Assembly: GCA_041917255.1 (NCBI GenBank)
Contig: JAYRYA010000003.1
Coordinates: 131,041-195,040, forward strand
Direction: 5' to 3'
DNA from: Zoogloea sp041917255
GTDB lineage: Bacteria; Pseudomonadota; Gammaproteobacteria; Burkholderiales; Rhodocyclaceae
DNA: 64,000 nt
Program-made: the position numbers and the translations under genes
Notes under the pieces: generated by a model
The model's database searches: none
What the model was told of the DNA's origin: nothing
The model's input: the letters and a program-made list of their open reading frames with translations, nothing else
Shown here: piece after piece, positions 9,999 to 17,369 of the stretch
Position numbering within the stretch: position 1 is the first letter of the stretch
How the letters are laid out: every line of letters starts with the position of its first letter

Positions 9999-10028
9999 GC
10001 CGCCGGCCGGGAGAACCGGGCCGGCGGC
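9999..10028 (-). promoter_or_regulatory. Intercistronic stem-loop between nirS and nirM
   Basis: A 10-bp all-GC stem (GCCGCCGGCC paired with GGCCGGCGGC) with a 10-nt loop fills the short nirS-nirM gap, followed by TTTC in the minus direction. It is not a classic T-tract terminator. It may stabilise the nirS transcript or attenuate read-through so that more NirS than NirM mRNA is made; that role is inferred. Confidence 0.55.
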
Positions 10029-10040
10029 GCTCAGCGACGA

Positions 10041-11762
10041 TCAGTAAACGTCGTGCTGGGTGTTATGCAGGTTGAAGTGGCCGGTCGGCGTGACGATGCG
10101 CGGATCCTTGATGACGGTCTTGAGCTGCAGGGTCTTGTCATCCACGACCACGATGGCCGATTCCTTGTTCTTGGCGCTCCACACCGAGAACCACACTTCG
10201 TCGCCCGCCTTGTTGTACTCAGGCTGCACCACGCGCTTGGCGCCGTCGTCCTTCAGGCCGGCCCATTCGCCGATCGGGAGGGTCTTGTAGCCGGCGGCCA
10301 GGTTGTTGATGTCAAACACGGCCACCGACTGGGACAGCTTCGGATCCGGGTTGAGCGGGGTGTCGGAATACAGGTGCTTGGACTTCGGGTGGCTCTTGAT
10401 GAACAGCGCGCCGCCGCCCGGGCCCTTGATCGACTCGACCATCTTCCAGGCGTACTGCGGGTGCTTGACCGGGTCGGTGCCGATCAGGGCGATGGTGTCG
10501 TCGCCCAGGTGACCGGTGGACCACACGGGGCCGTACTTCGGATGGATGAAGTTGGCGCCGCGGCCCGGGTGCGGGATCTTGCCCACTTCGATCAGGCCGG
10601 CCAGCTTGCCTTCCTTCAGGTCGATCGCGCCAATCTTGTTGGACTGGTTGGCGGCGACCATGAAGTAGCGCTTGGAGCTGTCGAGGCCGCCGTCGTGCAG
10701 GAACTTGGCAACCGGGATTTCCTTGGTGGTGATGGCGTTGATGTCGGTGTAGTTGACCATCAGCGTCTTGCCGGTCTCTTTCACGTTCACCACGAACTCG
10801 GGCTTGTAGTGGGAGGCCACGATGGAGGCGACGCGCGGCTCGGGGTGGAACTCCTGGTCATCCACGGTCATGCCGCGGGTGGCCATGATCTTGAGCGGCT
10901 CGAGGGTGTCGCCCTTCATGATCACGTACTGGGGCGGCCAGTAGGAGCCGGCGACGGCCAGCTTGTCTTCATAGCCCTTGAACTTGGAGGTTTCCACCGA
11001 GCGGGCTTCGAGACCGGTACGGATCTCGGCGACGTTGTCGGGTTTCTCCATCCACAGGTCGATCATGTTGATCTTGGCGTCGCGGCCGATCACGAACAGG
11101 TAGCGGCCGGAGGCGGAGACGCGGGAGATGTGCACCGCGTAGCCGGTCTTGACGATGTTGATGATCTTCTTGGTGTCGCCGTCGATGAGTGCAACTTCAC
11201 CCGTGTCGCGCAGGGTGGTCGAGAAGATGTTCTCGATGTTGTAGTTGTTCATCTTCTTCTTCGGCCGCTGTTCCGGCGGCACGATGACCTTCCAGGTCGC
11301 CTTCATGTCCTTCAGGCCGAATTCCGGCGGCTGCGGCGGGGTCTGCTGGACGTAGCGGGCCATCAGGTCCACTTCGTCGTCGGACAGCTCACCGGAGGTG
11401 CCCCAGTTGGGCATGCCGGCGGGAGAGCCGTACTTGATGAAGACCTTCAGGTAATCGGTGCCGGCGGCGAGGGTTTTCTCGGGAGTCAGCGGCTTGCCGG
11501 TGGCGCCCTTGCGCAGCACGCCGTGACAGCCGGCACAGCGTTCGAAGTAGATCTGCCGGGCCTTGTCGAACTCCGCCTTGCTCATCGGCGGGGCCTTCGG
11601 ATTGATATCCTGGTACATCTCGACATTGGCCAGCGGCGAGCCGGCCGACTGATACTTGGCCTCGGGGGCGTTGGTGGTGGTCTTGGCCTCTTCGGCGAAA
11701 GCCTGCGACATGGCCAGCGGCAGCAGGGCCGCCGCGATTGCTCCGGTTTTCCACATTCTCAT
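10041..11762 (-). CDS. nirS: NirS, cytochrome cd1 nitrite reductase (NO-forming)
   Basis: 573 residues. Signal peptide MRMWKTGAIAAALLPLAMSQ with cleavage near AFA. N-terminal cytochrome c domain with CAGCH (residues 76-80). The C-terminal eight-bladed d1 propeller starts around residue 150 with motifs RPKKKMNNYNIENIF, EFHPEPRVASIVASHYKPEF, FLHDGGLDSSKRYFMVAANQ, PHPGRGANFIHPKYGPVW and the C-terminal TPTGHFNLHNTQHDVY. It reduces nitrite to NO in the periplasm, the defining step of denitrification. ATG 11762 is chosen because of the GGGAG about 8 nt upstream; a second in-frame ATG follows two codons later. It is first in a nirS-nirM unit with an FNR/Dnr box upstream. Confidence 0.97.
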   Translation of the reverse strand: MRMWKTGAIAAALLPLAMSQAFAEEAKTTTNAPEAKYQSAGSPLANVEMYQDINPKAPPMSKAEFDKARQIYFERCAGCHGVLRKGATGKPLTPEKTLAAGTDYLKVFIKYGSPAGMPNWGTSGELSDDEVDLMARYVQQTPPQPPEFGLKDMKATWKVIVPPEQRPKKKMNNYNIENIFSTTLRDTGEVALIDGDTKKIINIVKTGYAVHISRVSASGRYLFVIGRDAKINMIDLWMEKPDNVAEIRTGLEARSVETSKFKGYEDKLAVAGSYWPPQYVIMKGDTLEPLKIMATRGMTVDDQEFHPEPRVASIVASHYKPEFVVNVKETGKTLMVNYTDINAITTKEIPVAKFLHDGGLDSSKRYFMVAANQSNKIGAIDLKEGKLAGLIEVGKIPHPGRGANFIHPKYGPVWSTGHLGDDTIALIGTDPVKHPQYAWKMVESIKGPGGGALFIKSHPKSKHLYSDTPLNPDPKLSQSVAVFDINNLAAGYKTLPIGEWAGLKDDGAKRVVQPEYNKAGDEVWFSVWSAKNKESAIVVVDDKTLQLKTVIKDPRIVTPTGHFNLHNTQHDVY

Positions 11763-11844
11763 CGTGCATCTCCCTTGAAATGAGCTCAACGAGCGGACAG
11801 TCCCGCTTCCCATTCAGGTTGCGCCAGGGGGCTATACCCCTTCC

Positions 11845-11858
11845 TTGATAGCGGTCAA
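11845..11858. promoter_or_regulatory. FNR/Dnr-type binding site between nirS and nirE
   Basis: TTGAT-AGCG-GTCAA differs from the FNR/Dnr consensus TTGAT-N4-ATCAA at one base. Its centre is 90 bp upstream of the nirS ATG and 66 bp upstream of nirE, so one dimer could serve both divergent genes. Placing it at -41.5 predicts a nirS transcription start near 11810. Confidence 0.75.
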
Positions 11859-11917
11859 GTTCGAGAACGTGACTCGGCTGATAGATTCCGGTCGTCATGA
11901 TTCCCGGGAGTTTCGCC

Positions 11918-12805
11918 ATGCCGCCGCCCGTCACCGCCAGTCTGGAAATGCCAGCCGCCGGCGCATTGCGCGCCTTCCTCCACCAGGTGCTGGGTGGGCC
12001 CGCTGGTTTTGCGCCGGATGCCGCGCGGCCCCTCGCCATGCCGACCGGCGGATCGGGCCGGGTGGCCCTCGTCGGGGCCGGCCCGGGCGATCCGGAGCTG
12101 CTGACCCTGCGCGCCGCGCGCCTGATCGCCAGCGCCGATGTGCTGGTGGTCGATCATCTGGTGGGCGACGGCATCCTCGATCTGGCCCGGCCGGACGCCG
12201 AGTGCATCTACGTGGGCAAGGAGGCCGGCCACCACACCCTGCCCCAGGAAGACATCAACCGCCTGCTGGTGCGGCTTGCCCGGGAGGGCCGGCAGGTGGT
12301 GCGGCTGAAGGGCGGCGACCCGTTCATCTTCGGGCGCGGCGGCGAGGAGCTGGAAGAACTGCTGGAAGCCGGCGTGCCCTTCGAGGTGGTGCCGGGCATC
12401 ACCGCCGCCTGCGGGGCCGGCGCGTATGCGGGGATTCCCCTGACCCACCGGGATCACGCCCAGTCGGTGGTGTTCGCCACCGGCCACCGCCGGGCCGGCG
12501 AATCGGCGCTCGACTGGGTGGCCCTCGCCCGGCCCAACCAAACCGCGGTGATCTACATGGGCGTAGGCATGCTGCAGGCCCACTGCGCGGCCTTGATCGA
12601 GCACGGTCGCGGCGCCGACACGCCCGCGGCGCTGGTGGAAAACGGCACTCGCGCCAACCAGCGGGTGGTCACCGGCACCCTGACGACCCTGCCCGACGTG
12701 GCCGCCGCCGCCGGCATCCGCCCGCCGGCGCTGCTGATCGTGGGCGAAGTGGTGGCCCTGGCCGACAAGCTGGCGTGGTTCAACCGGGCCCAGGCGACGG
12801 TCTGA
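11918..12805 (+). CDS. nirE: NirE/CobA-type uroporphyrinogen-III C-methyltransferase
   Basis: 295 residues from ATG 11918, chosen for GGGAG 7 nt upstream; an ATG at 11897 is possible. After an N-terminal extension of about 38 residues comes a complete SUMT domain: VALVGAGPGDPELLTLRA, VVDHLV, YVGKEAGHHTLPQEDIN, VVRLKGGDPFIFGRGGEE, VVPGITAACGAGAYAGIPLTHR and YMGVG. It methylates uroporphyrinogen III twice with SAM to precorrin-2, the first dedicated step to siroheme and then heme d1. Divergence from nirS with a shared FNR/Dnr box supports the nirE role over a general cobalamin/siroheme CobA. Confidence 0.88.
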   Translation: MPPPVTASLEMPAAGALRAFLHQVLGGPAGFAPDAARPLAMPTGGSGRVALVGAGPGDPELLTLRAARLIASADVLVVDHLVGDGILDLARPDAECIYVGKEAGHHTLPQEDINRLLVRLAREGRQVVRLKGGDPFIFGRGGEELEELLEAGVPFEVVPGITAACGAGAYAGIPLTHRDHAQSVVFATGHRRAGESALDWVALARPNQTAVIYMGVGMLQAHCAALIEHGRGADTPAALVENGTRANQRVVTGTLTTLPDVAAAAGIRPPALLIVGEVVALADKLAWFNRAQATV

Positions 12806-12825
12806 GCGGCGTTCCTTGAGCCCCT

Positions 12826-12895
12826 GCAGGTCGGACTTCAGTCCGACATCGCTGGTTGTTCAGGCGGGGTTTGTCGGACTGAAGTCCGACCTACA
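12826..12895. repeat. REP/BIME-type inverted repeat pair, copy 1
   Basis: Two head-to-head copies of a short palindromic unit. The left is GCAGGTCGGACTTCAGTCCG (from 12826) and the right its reverse form GTCGGACTGAAGTCCGACCT (from 12873), separated by 25 bp. Each unit is a perfect 18-bp palindrome core (GTCGGACTNNAGTCCGAC) with a conserved tail, GTAGG or its complement, pointing outwards. That layout is the one mobilised by RAYT transposases. Confidence 0.8.
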
Positions 12896-12967
12896 CTAGG
12901 CGGGCGCCGGTGCAGACTTGGTAGTCCGACCCCCAGGCGTGGCAGTCGGACGTGCAGGGCTGAAGCG

Positions 12968-13258
12968 TCAGGCTGCGGCGGTGAGGAAGCGCACATCCAC
13001 CGGGCAGGCCACCAGCGGAGCGGAATCCACCAGCACGGCTTTCAGGTGCGGCGTCTGCATGTGGGCGTCGATGGCGGCCTGGCTGGCCCATTCCTCGACG
13101 AAGGTGAAGTCGGTGGCGTCGGCGGTGTTGTTGAGCAGCTCGTAGCGGATGCAGCCTTCTTCCCTGCGGGTCGGCGCCAGCATGCCCAGCAGCAGGGTGC
13201 GCAGGGCGTCGATGGTGTCGGGCTTGGCGGTGAAGCGGGCGATGATGTGGATGCTCAT
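12968..13258 (-). CDS. Antibiotic-biosynthesis-monooxygenase (ABM) domain protein
   Basis: 96 residues, about one ferredoxin-like ABM domain: starts MSIHIIARFTAKPDTIDALR and contains EEGCIRYELLNN, FVEEWASQAAIDAHMQTPHL. It resembles YgiN-type putative quinol monooxygenases, dimeric cytoplasmic proteins without cofactor that act on quinols or other aromatics. The substrate is unknown. Shine-Dalgarno CGGAGA precedes ATG 13258. It diverges from the alpha/beta hydrolase gene, and lies just inside a REP pair. Confidence 0.8.
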   Translation of the reverse strand: MSIHIIARFTAKPDTIDALRTLLLGMLAPTRREEGCIRYELLNNTADATDFTFVEEWASQAAIDAHMQTPHLKAVLVDSAPLVACPVDVRFLTAAA

Positions 13259-13383
13259 GGTGTTCTCCGGAAGGGTTATGGTTTTGGGCCGGCTATTCTA
13301 GCCCGGGCGTCCGCGTTGTCATCCGGCGCGGCGGCATGACGTGACAGAATGCGGCTGTTATCCGCATCGCTCGAAAGCGCCCC

Positions 13384-14205
13384 ATGTCCGTTCATTCCCT
13401 TGCTGTCCATCACCATCCGTCCGCGCGCCCCAATGGCCGGCCGCCGCTGCTGTTCGTCCACGGCGCCTACACCAACGCCCAATGCTGGCAGCTGCACTTC
13501 GTGCCCTTCTTCAATGAACGGGGTTTCGACTGCTATGCGCTGGATCTGTCCGGCCACGGCGAGAGCAGCGGGCACGATCGCATCGATGACTTCGGCCTCG
13601 ACGACTACGCCGACGACGTGGCCCGGGCGGTGGCGGGGCTGCCGGCGCTGCCGGTGCTGATCGGCCATTCGATGGGCACCCAGGTGGTGGAGCGCTACCT
13701 CACCAGCGGCGGCCAGGCGGCGGGCGTCGTGCTGATGGCGCCGGTGCCGCCTTCGGGCACCGGTGGTTCGGCCAGCCGGCTGGCGCTGACCCGGCCGGAT
13801 TTCTTCGAGGAGCTGCCCAACGCGGTGTCGGGCCGGCCGACGGAGGCGACCTTCCAGGTGATGACCGATATCTACTTCTCGCCGGAGATGCCCCACCAGG
13901 AGCTGGTGGAGTTTTTGCCGATGATGGAGCGCGAATCGGACCGGGCGGTGGCCGAGATGGTGGCGCTGCCCTTCCTGCGCACCGGGCGTCGGCCGGCGAT
14001 ACCGGCGCTGGTGATGGGCGGCGGGGTGGATGCGGTGTTCCCGCCGTCGATGCTGTTCTTCACCACTCTGGCGTGGCGGGCGACGTCGGTCACGGTGCCC
14101 GATTGCGGGCACATGCTGATGCTGGATCGCCCCTGGCCGCAAGCGGCGGAAGCCCTGGCGGGCTGGCTGGAGACGACGTTTCAGGCCCGGTCGAGCATCA
14201 CGTAA
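13384..14205 (+). CDS. Alpha/beta hydrolase
   Basis: 273 residues of the alpha/beta hydrolase fold. Oxyanion-hole region LLFVHGAYTNAQCW (about 20-33), LDLSGHGES, nucleophile elbow GHSMGTQ (Ser in GHSMG), catalytic acid likely Asp in MGGGVDAVFPP and catalytic His in PDCGHMLMLD. The triad looks intact. No signal peptide, so cytoplasmic; the substrate is unknown. The cap region contains several Met and Phe residues, suggesting a hydrophobic acyl or aromatic substrate. Its 3' end overlaps the convergent cupin gene by 25 bp. Confidence 0.85.
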   Translation: MSVHSLAVHHHPSARPNGRPPLLFVHGAYTNAQCWQLHFVPFFNERGFDCYALDLSGHGESSGHDRIDDFGLDDYADDVARAVAGLPALPVLIGHSMGTQVVERYLTSGGQAAGVVLMAPVPPSGTGGSASRLALTRPDFFEELPNAVSGRPTEATFQVMTDIYFSPEMPHQELVEFLPMMERESDRAVAEMVALPFLRTGRRPAIPALVMGGGVDAVFPPSMLFFTTLAWRATSVTVPDCGHMLMLDRPWPQAAEALAGWLETTFQARSSIT

Positions 14206-14543
14206 CGTTTCTCGACGCGCTCGATCACCTCGAAGGTGCCGATGAAACCGGCGGGTATGATGCCCGCGTCGCCGGGCCCGAACTCCCGGGCGTTGCCGGC
14301 GGTATCGACGATGCGCAGCCGCCCGCTCACCACCTGGAAGAACTCGTGGCGCCCCGGATGGAAGGCGATCCGCCACGCGCCGGGCTCGCAGGCCCAGTCG
14401 CCGATCGACAGGGCGCCATCCTCGGCAGCGTAGCGTTCGGCGGTGAGGCGCAGCGGCGGCGAACCGATCGCCCGGCCAAGGGCGGGGCGGTCTTCGACAG
14501 GTTCGGGGGCAGGGTCGGAAAAATGAATGACGGACGGCGGCAT
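14181..14543 (-). CDS. Cupin-domain protein
   Basis: 120 residues with one cupin barrel. Motif 1 is HPGRHEFFQVVSGRLRI and motif 2 around FGPGDAGIIPAGFIGTFEV. Motif 1 keeps His and Glu but motif 2 lacks the usual His, so metal binding is uncertain. It resembles the DUF861/EutQ-type small cupins. It converges on and overlaps the hydrolase gene by 25 bp, so antisense interference between the two is possible. No strong Shine-Dalgarno was seen before ATG 14543. Confidence 0.75.
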   Translation of the reverse strand: MPPSVIHFSDPAPEPVEDRPALGRAIGSPPLRLTAERYAAEDGALSIGDWACEPGAWRIAFHPGRHEFFQVVSGRLRIVDTAGNAREFGPGDAGIIPAGFIGTFEVIERVEKRYVMLDRA

Positions 14544-14673
14544 GACGAAGCGGAATCCGGTGGGCAGAATCGGAAAGCCGCGGAGTTTACGCCTTTGCCG
14601 CCGACATGGCGCAGCGGGTGGATTCGCTTACAAAAAAGAGGGGCGATCGGGCGATCCGGCCCCAAGCCGACAT

Positions 14674-14747
14674 CCTGTAGGTCGGACTTCAGTCCGACAA
14701 ACGCCGCACGATTGACGAGTGGTGTCGGACTGAAGTCCGACCTACAG
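14674..14747. repeat. REP/BIME-type inverted repeat pair, copy 2
   Basis: CCTGTAGGTCGGACTTCAGT (from 14674) and its inverted partner (14723-14747) face each other across 24 bp. The core palindrome GTCGGACTNNAGTCCGAC is identical to copy 1 at 12826-12895, and here the GTAGG tail is intact on both arms. It lies in the 278-bp gap between the cupin gene start and the CheZ-like gene stop. Confidence 0.85.
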
Positions 14748-14821
14748 GCTTGCGCCAAGCAAGACGGTGGCCGAGAAGCCGTCGCGAGATCGGGCCGCGC
14801 AGCAGGCTTATCGGCTGCTGT

Positions 14822-15385
14822 CTAGAAGAGTTCGACGTCGTCGCCTTTGTCCTTCATCTCGGCCTTGTAGTGCTCCAGGGCTTCCTTCACCGGCATGCCC
14901 TGCATCACCGCGTTGAACATCTCGAGCTCTTCGCGGGTGGAATACTTGGCGCGGATCTTCTCCTGCAGCGCAACCCATTCGAAGGGGTTGTAGAGCTTGC
15001 GCTGGTCGGTGACGAGGCTGCCGAGGGCTTCCAGGCTGTGGGACACGTGGGCCAGGCGCTGACTCAGCTTGTCGTAGAACTGGAAGGCGATGATCGAGCG
15101 CTGGACGCGGCCGGCGACTTCGCTGGCGTGGCCGATCAGGGTGGACTTGAGATCGGCGGTGGCGGGGTTGTCGGGCAGGGATTCGAGGGCCTGGCCCATC
15201 ATCCGCATGTAGCCGGCCATCGAAGTGAAGGAGTCGGTGAGCACTTCCACCGAGCTGTTGCCTTCCTTCATCGCCGAATCGATCTGGCCGACGGCCAGCT
15301 CGAGCATCAGCACGGTTTCGCGGACCTGGCTCCAGTCCAGGTCGGGGGTGAGGGCGCTGCTGCCGCGCCGTTCTTCAGCGGTCAT
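14822..15385 (-). CDS. Helical protein of unknown function, CheZ-like segment
   Basis: 187 residues from ATG 15385, chosen because GGAG lies 6 nt upstream; an in-frame ATG 69 bp further upstream has no Shine-Dalgarno. No signal peptide or membrane segment. It is predicted almost wholly helical, with a central AFQFYDKLSQRLAHVSHSLE helix that recalls the Gln-containing helix of CheZ-like phosphatases and the helical signalling regions of chemotaxis proteins. No chemotaxis genes are near, so this is only a resemblance. It is followed by a REP pair. Confidence 0.6.
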   Translation of the reverse strand: MTAEERRGSSALTPDLDWSQVRETVLMLELAVGQIDSAMKEGNSSVEVLTDSFTSMAGYMRMMGQALESLPDNPATADLKSTLIGHASEVAGRVQRSIIAFQFYDKLSQRLAHVSHSLEALGSLVTDQRKLYNPFEWVALQEKIRAKYSTREELEMFNAVMQGMPVKEALEHYKAEMKDKGDDVELF

Positions 15386-15484
15386 GAGGGGCTCCGTACA
15401 TCGTGGACGATGTGCGGTTTTCGGCACGGTATCGAAAAGCTTTAGGGCGGACATGCCGCCGTCGTGGCGGCCGGTGCGATACCC

Positions 15485-16519
15485 TCAGCCGCCGATGAAG
15501 ACTGGCTCCGGCTCCAGCTCGACGCCGAAGCGGGCGCGCACGTCGGTCCGCACCGCTTCGCTCGCGGCGCGCACGTCGCTGCCTTGGGCGCCACCGTGAT
15601 TGACCAGTACCAGTGCTTGCCGCTCATAGCAGCCCACCGGGCCGAGGCGCTTGCCCTTCCAGCCAGCCTGCTCGATGAGCCAGCCGGCGGCGAGCTTCTG
15701 GCTGCCGTCGGGCTGGGGGTAGTGGGGCAGCGTGGGGAAGTCGGCGGCGAGGCGGACGTAAGCCTCGGCCGAGACCACCGGGTTCTTGAAGAAGCTGCCG
15801 GCGTTGCCGATCTCGGCCGGGTCGGGCAGCTTGCGACGGCGGATCGCGATGACCGCGTCCGACACCTGCAGCGGCGTCGGGTTGGCGATGCCGAGGGCGT
15901 CGAGTTCACGGGCCACGTCGGCATAGTTGGTGCGCGGCTGCCATTTTTTGGGCAGACGGAAGGTGACGGCGGCGATGAGATAACGCCCGGCGCCGGCCTG
16001 CTTGAAGAAGCTGTCCCGGTAGCCGAAGTGGCAGTCGCGCTTGTCGAAGCCGACCGTTTTGCCGGTTTCCAGGTCGTAGGCGCGCAGGCTGTAGCAATGC
16101 TCGGCCATCTCGATGCCGTAGGCGCCAATGTTTTGTACCGGCGCGGCGCCCACGGTGCCGGGGATCAGCGAGAGGTTCTCCAGCCCCGGCCAGCCCATCT
16201 CCAGCGTCCAGCGCACGAAATCGTGCCAGTTCTCCCCACCGCCCGCGCGGATGTAGAAGGCGTCGGCGTCTTCCTGGACGCGGCTCTTGCCGTGGAAGGC
16301 GACTTTCAGCACAAGGCCGGGGAAGTCGCCGGCGAGCACCAGATTGGAGCCGCCGCCCAGCACGAAGCGTTGCAGGCCGGCGACGCGCGGGTCGTCGAGC
16401 ACCGCGCGGAGCTGGTCCGCCGAATCGACCGCGGCAAACCACGCGGCTCGGGCCGGCAGGCGCAGGGTGTTGAGGGCGTCGAGGGCGACGTCCTGCTGGA
16501 GCAGGTCGGGGGTGGTCAT
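15485..16519 (-). CDS. murB: MurB, UDP-N-acetylenolpyruvoylglucosamine reductase
   Basis: 344 residues, the long type I (E. coli-like) form. FAD-binding domain with NTLRLPARAAWF and LGGGSNLVLAGDFPGLVLKV, GGGENWHDFV, then SLIPGTVGAAPVQNIGAYG. The catalytic region has DSFFK and GNAGSFFKNPVVS (proton-donor Ser), and the C-terminal domain LIEQAGWKGKRLG. It makes UDP-MurNAc in the cytoplasm for peptidoglycan synthesis. Its ATG overlaps the queF stop (ATGA). Confidence 0.95.
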   Translation of the reverse strand: MTTPDLLQQDVALDALNTLRLPARAAWFAAVDSADQLRAVLDDPRVAGLQRFVLGGGSNLVLAGDFPGLVLKVAFHGKSRVQEDADAFYIRAGGGENWHDFVRWTLEMGWPGLENLSLIPGTVGAAPVQNIGAYGIEMAEHCYSLRAYDLETGKTVGFDKRDCHFGYRDSFFKQAGAGRYLIAAVTFRLPKKWQPRTNYADVARELDALGIANPTPLQVSDAVIAIRRRKLPDPAEIGNAGSFFKNPVVSAEAYVRLAADFPTLPHYPQPDGSQKLAAGWLIEQAGWKGKRLGPVGCYERQALVLVNHGGAQGSDVRAASEAVRTDVRARFGVELEPEPVFIGG

Positions 16520-17361
16520 TGGCGGATTTCGGCGAAGTCGGGCGGCGGCGGCAGATCAGGCGTGCGCCGGGCCGGGTTGATGTCGAGCCCGCCGCGGCGG
16601 GTGTAGCGTGCCCACACCGACAGGCTGGCGGGCCGGCACTGGTGCATCACGTCCATGAAGATGCGCTCGACGCATTGCTCGTGGAACTCGTTGTGCTGGC
16701 GGAAGGACACGATGTAACGCAGCAGGCCCTCGCGGTCGATGGGCGCGCCGCGGTAGCGCAGCACCACCATCGCCCAGTCCGGCTGGCCGGTGACAAGGCA
16801 GTTGGACTTGAGGAGGTGCGAATACAGTGTCTCGCTCACTTCCGGCAGGCTGGCGTCGGCGCGGAGCAGGCCGGGTGCGGGGGAATACTGGTCGATGGCG
16901 ATGTCCAGCTCGTCCAGCAGCGTGCCCTTGGGGTAGCCCATCGGGCGCTGGGGGCGGGTGGACAGGGGCTCGACCCTTACCGCAACCGGCGCGCCGGCGG
17001 CGGCCGACAGATCGGCGGTGAGCCGCGCGGCGAGCTCATCGGCGCTTGCGAGCTGGGTCTGGTTGAAGGAGTTGAGGTAGAGCTTGAACGACTTGGATTC
17101 GACCAGGTTGGGCGAATCGGCCGGCACGCGGAACTGCGCCAGTGCCACCACCGGCTTGCCCTTGGGGTCGAGCCACGAGACTTCGTAGGCGTTCCACAGG
17201 TCTTCGCCGACGAAGGGAAGGCGGCCTGGGGCCACGCCGATCTCGTCGCGCTTGCCCTGACGGGCGATGGGGAATAGCAATTCGGGCGCGTAGTGCTCGG
17301 CGTAGGCGACAGGCTTGCCCAGCGGCGAGGCGTTGGGGTGGGCGGGAATGCGATCAGACAT
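16516..17361 (-). CDS. queF: QueF, NADPH-dependent 7-cyano-7-deazaguanine reductase
   Basis: 281 residues, the bimodular long QueF type. Substrate-binding ESKSFKLYLNSFNQT in the first half, catalytic Cys in LKSNCLVTGQPDWA in the second, with the FRQHNEFHEQCVERIF segment. It reduces preQ0 to preQ1 for queuosine tRNA modification in the cytoplasm. Start at 17361 (MSDRIPAHPNASPLG) is preferred over the long upstream extension, which overlaps the transglycosylase gene. It lies 8 bp after that gene's stop and is coupled to murB. Confidence 0.95.
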   Translation of the reverse strand: MSDRIPAHPNASPLGKPVAYAEHYAPELLFPIARQGKRDEIGVAPGRLPFVGEDLWNAYEVSWLDPKGKPVVALAQFRVPADSPNLVESKSFKLYLNSFNQTQLASADELAARLTADLSAAAGAPVAVRVEPLSTRPQRPMGYPKGTLLDELDIAIDQYSPAPGLLRADASLPEVSETLYSHLLKSNCLVTGQPDWAMVVLRYRGAPIDREGLLRYIVSFRQHNEFHEQCVERIFMDVMHQCRPASLSVWARYTRRGGLDINPARRTPDLPPPPDFAEIRQ

Positions 17362-17369
17362 GGTCGTGA

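Noticed and set aside
10053..11783. 576-codon open frame antisense to nirS
   Set aside because: The opposite strand is unmistakably NirS with heme c and d1 motifs; the antisense product is low-complexity and without a ribosome-binding site.
12826..14747. Repeated palindromes considered as transposon terminal repeats of a single 1.9-kb element
   Set aside because: Each end is itself a complete inverted pair and there is no transposase between them, so REP/BIME is the better reading.
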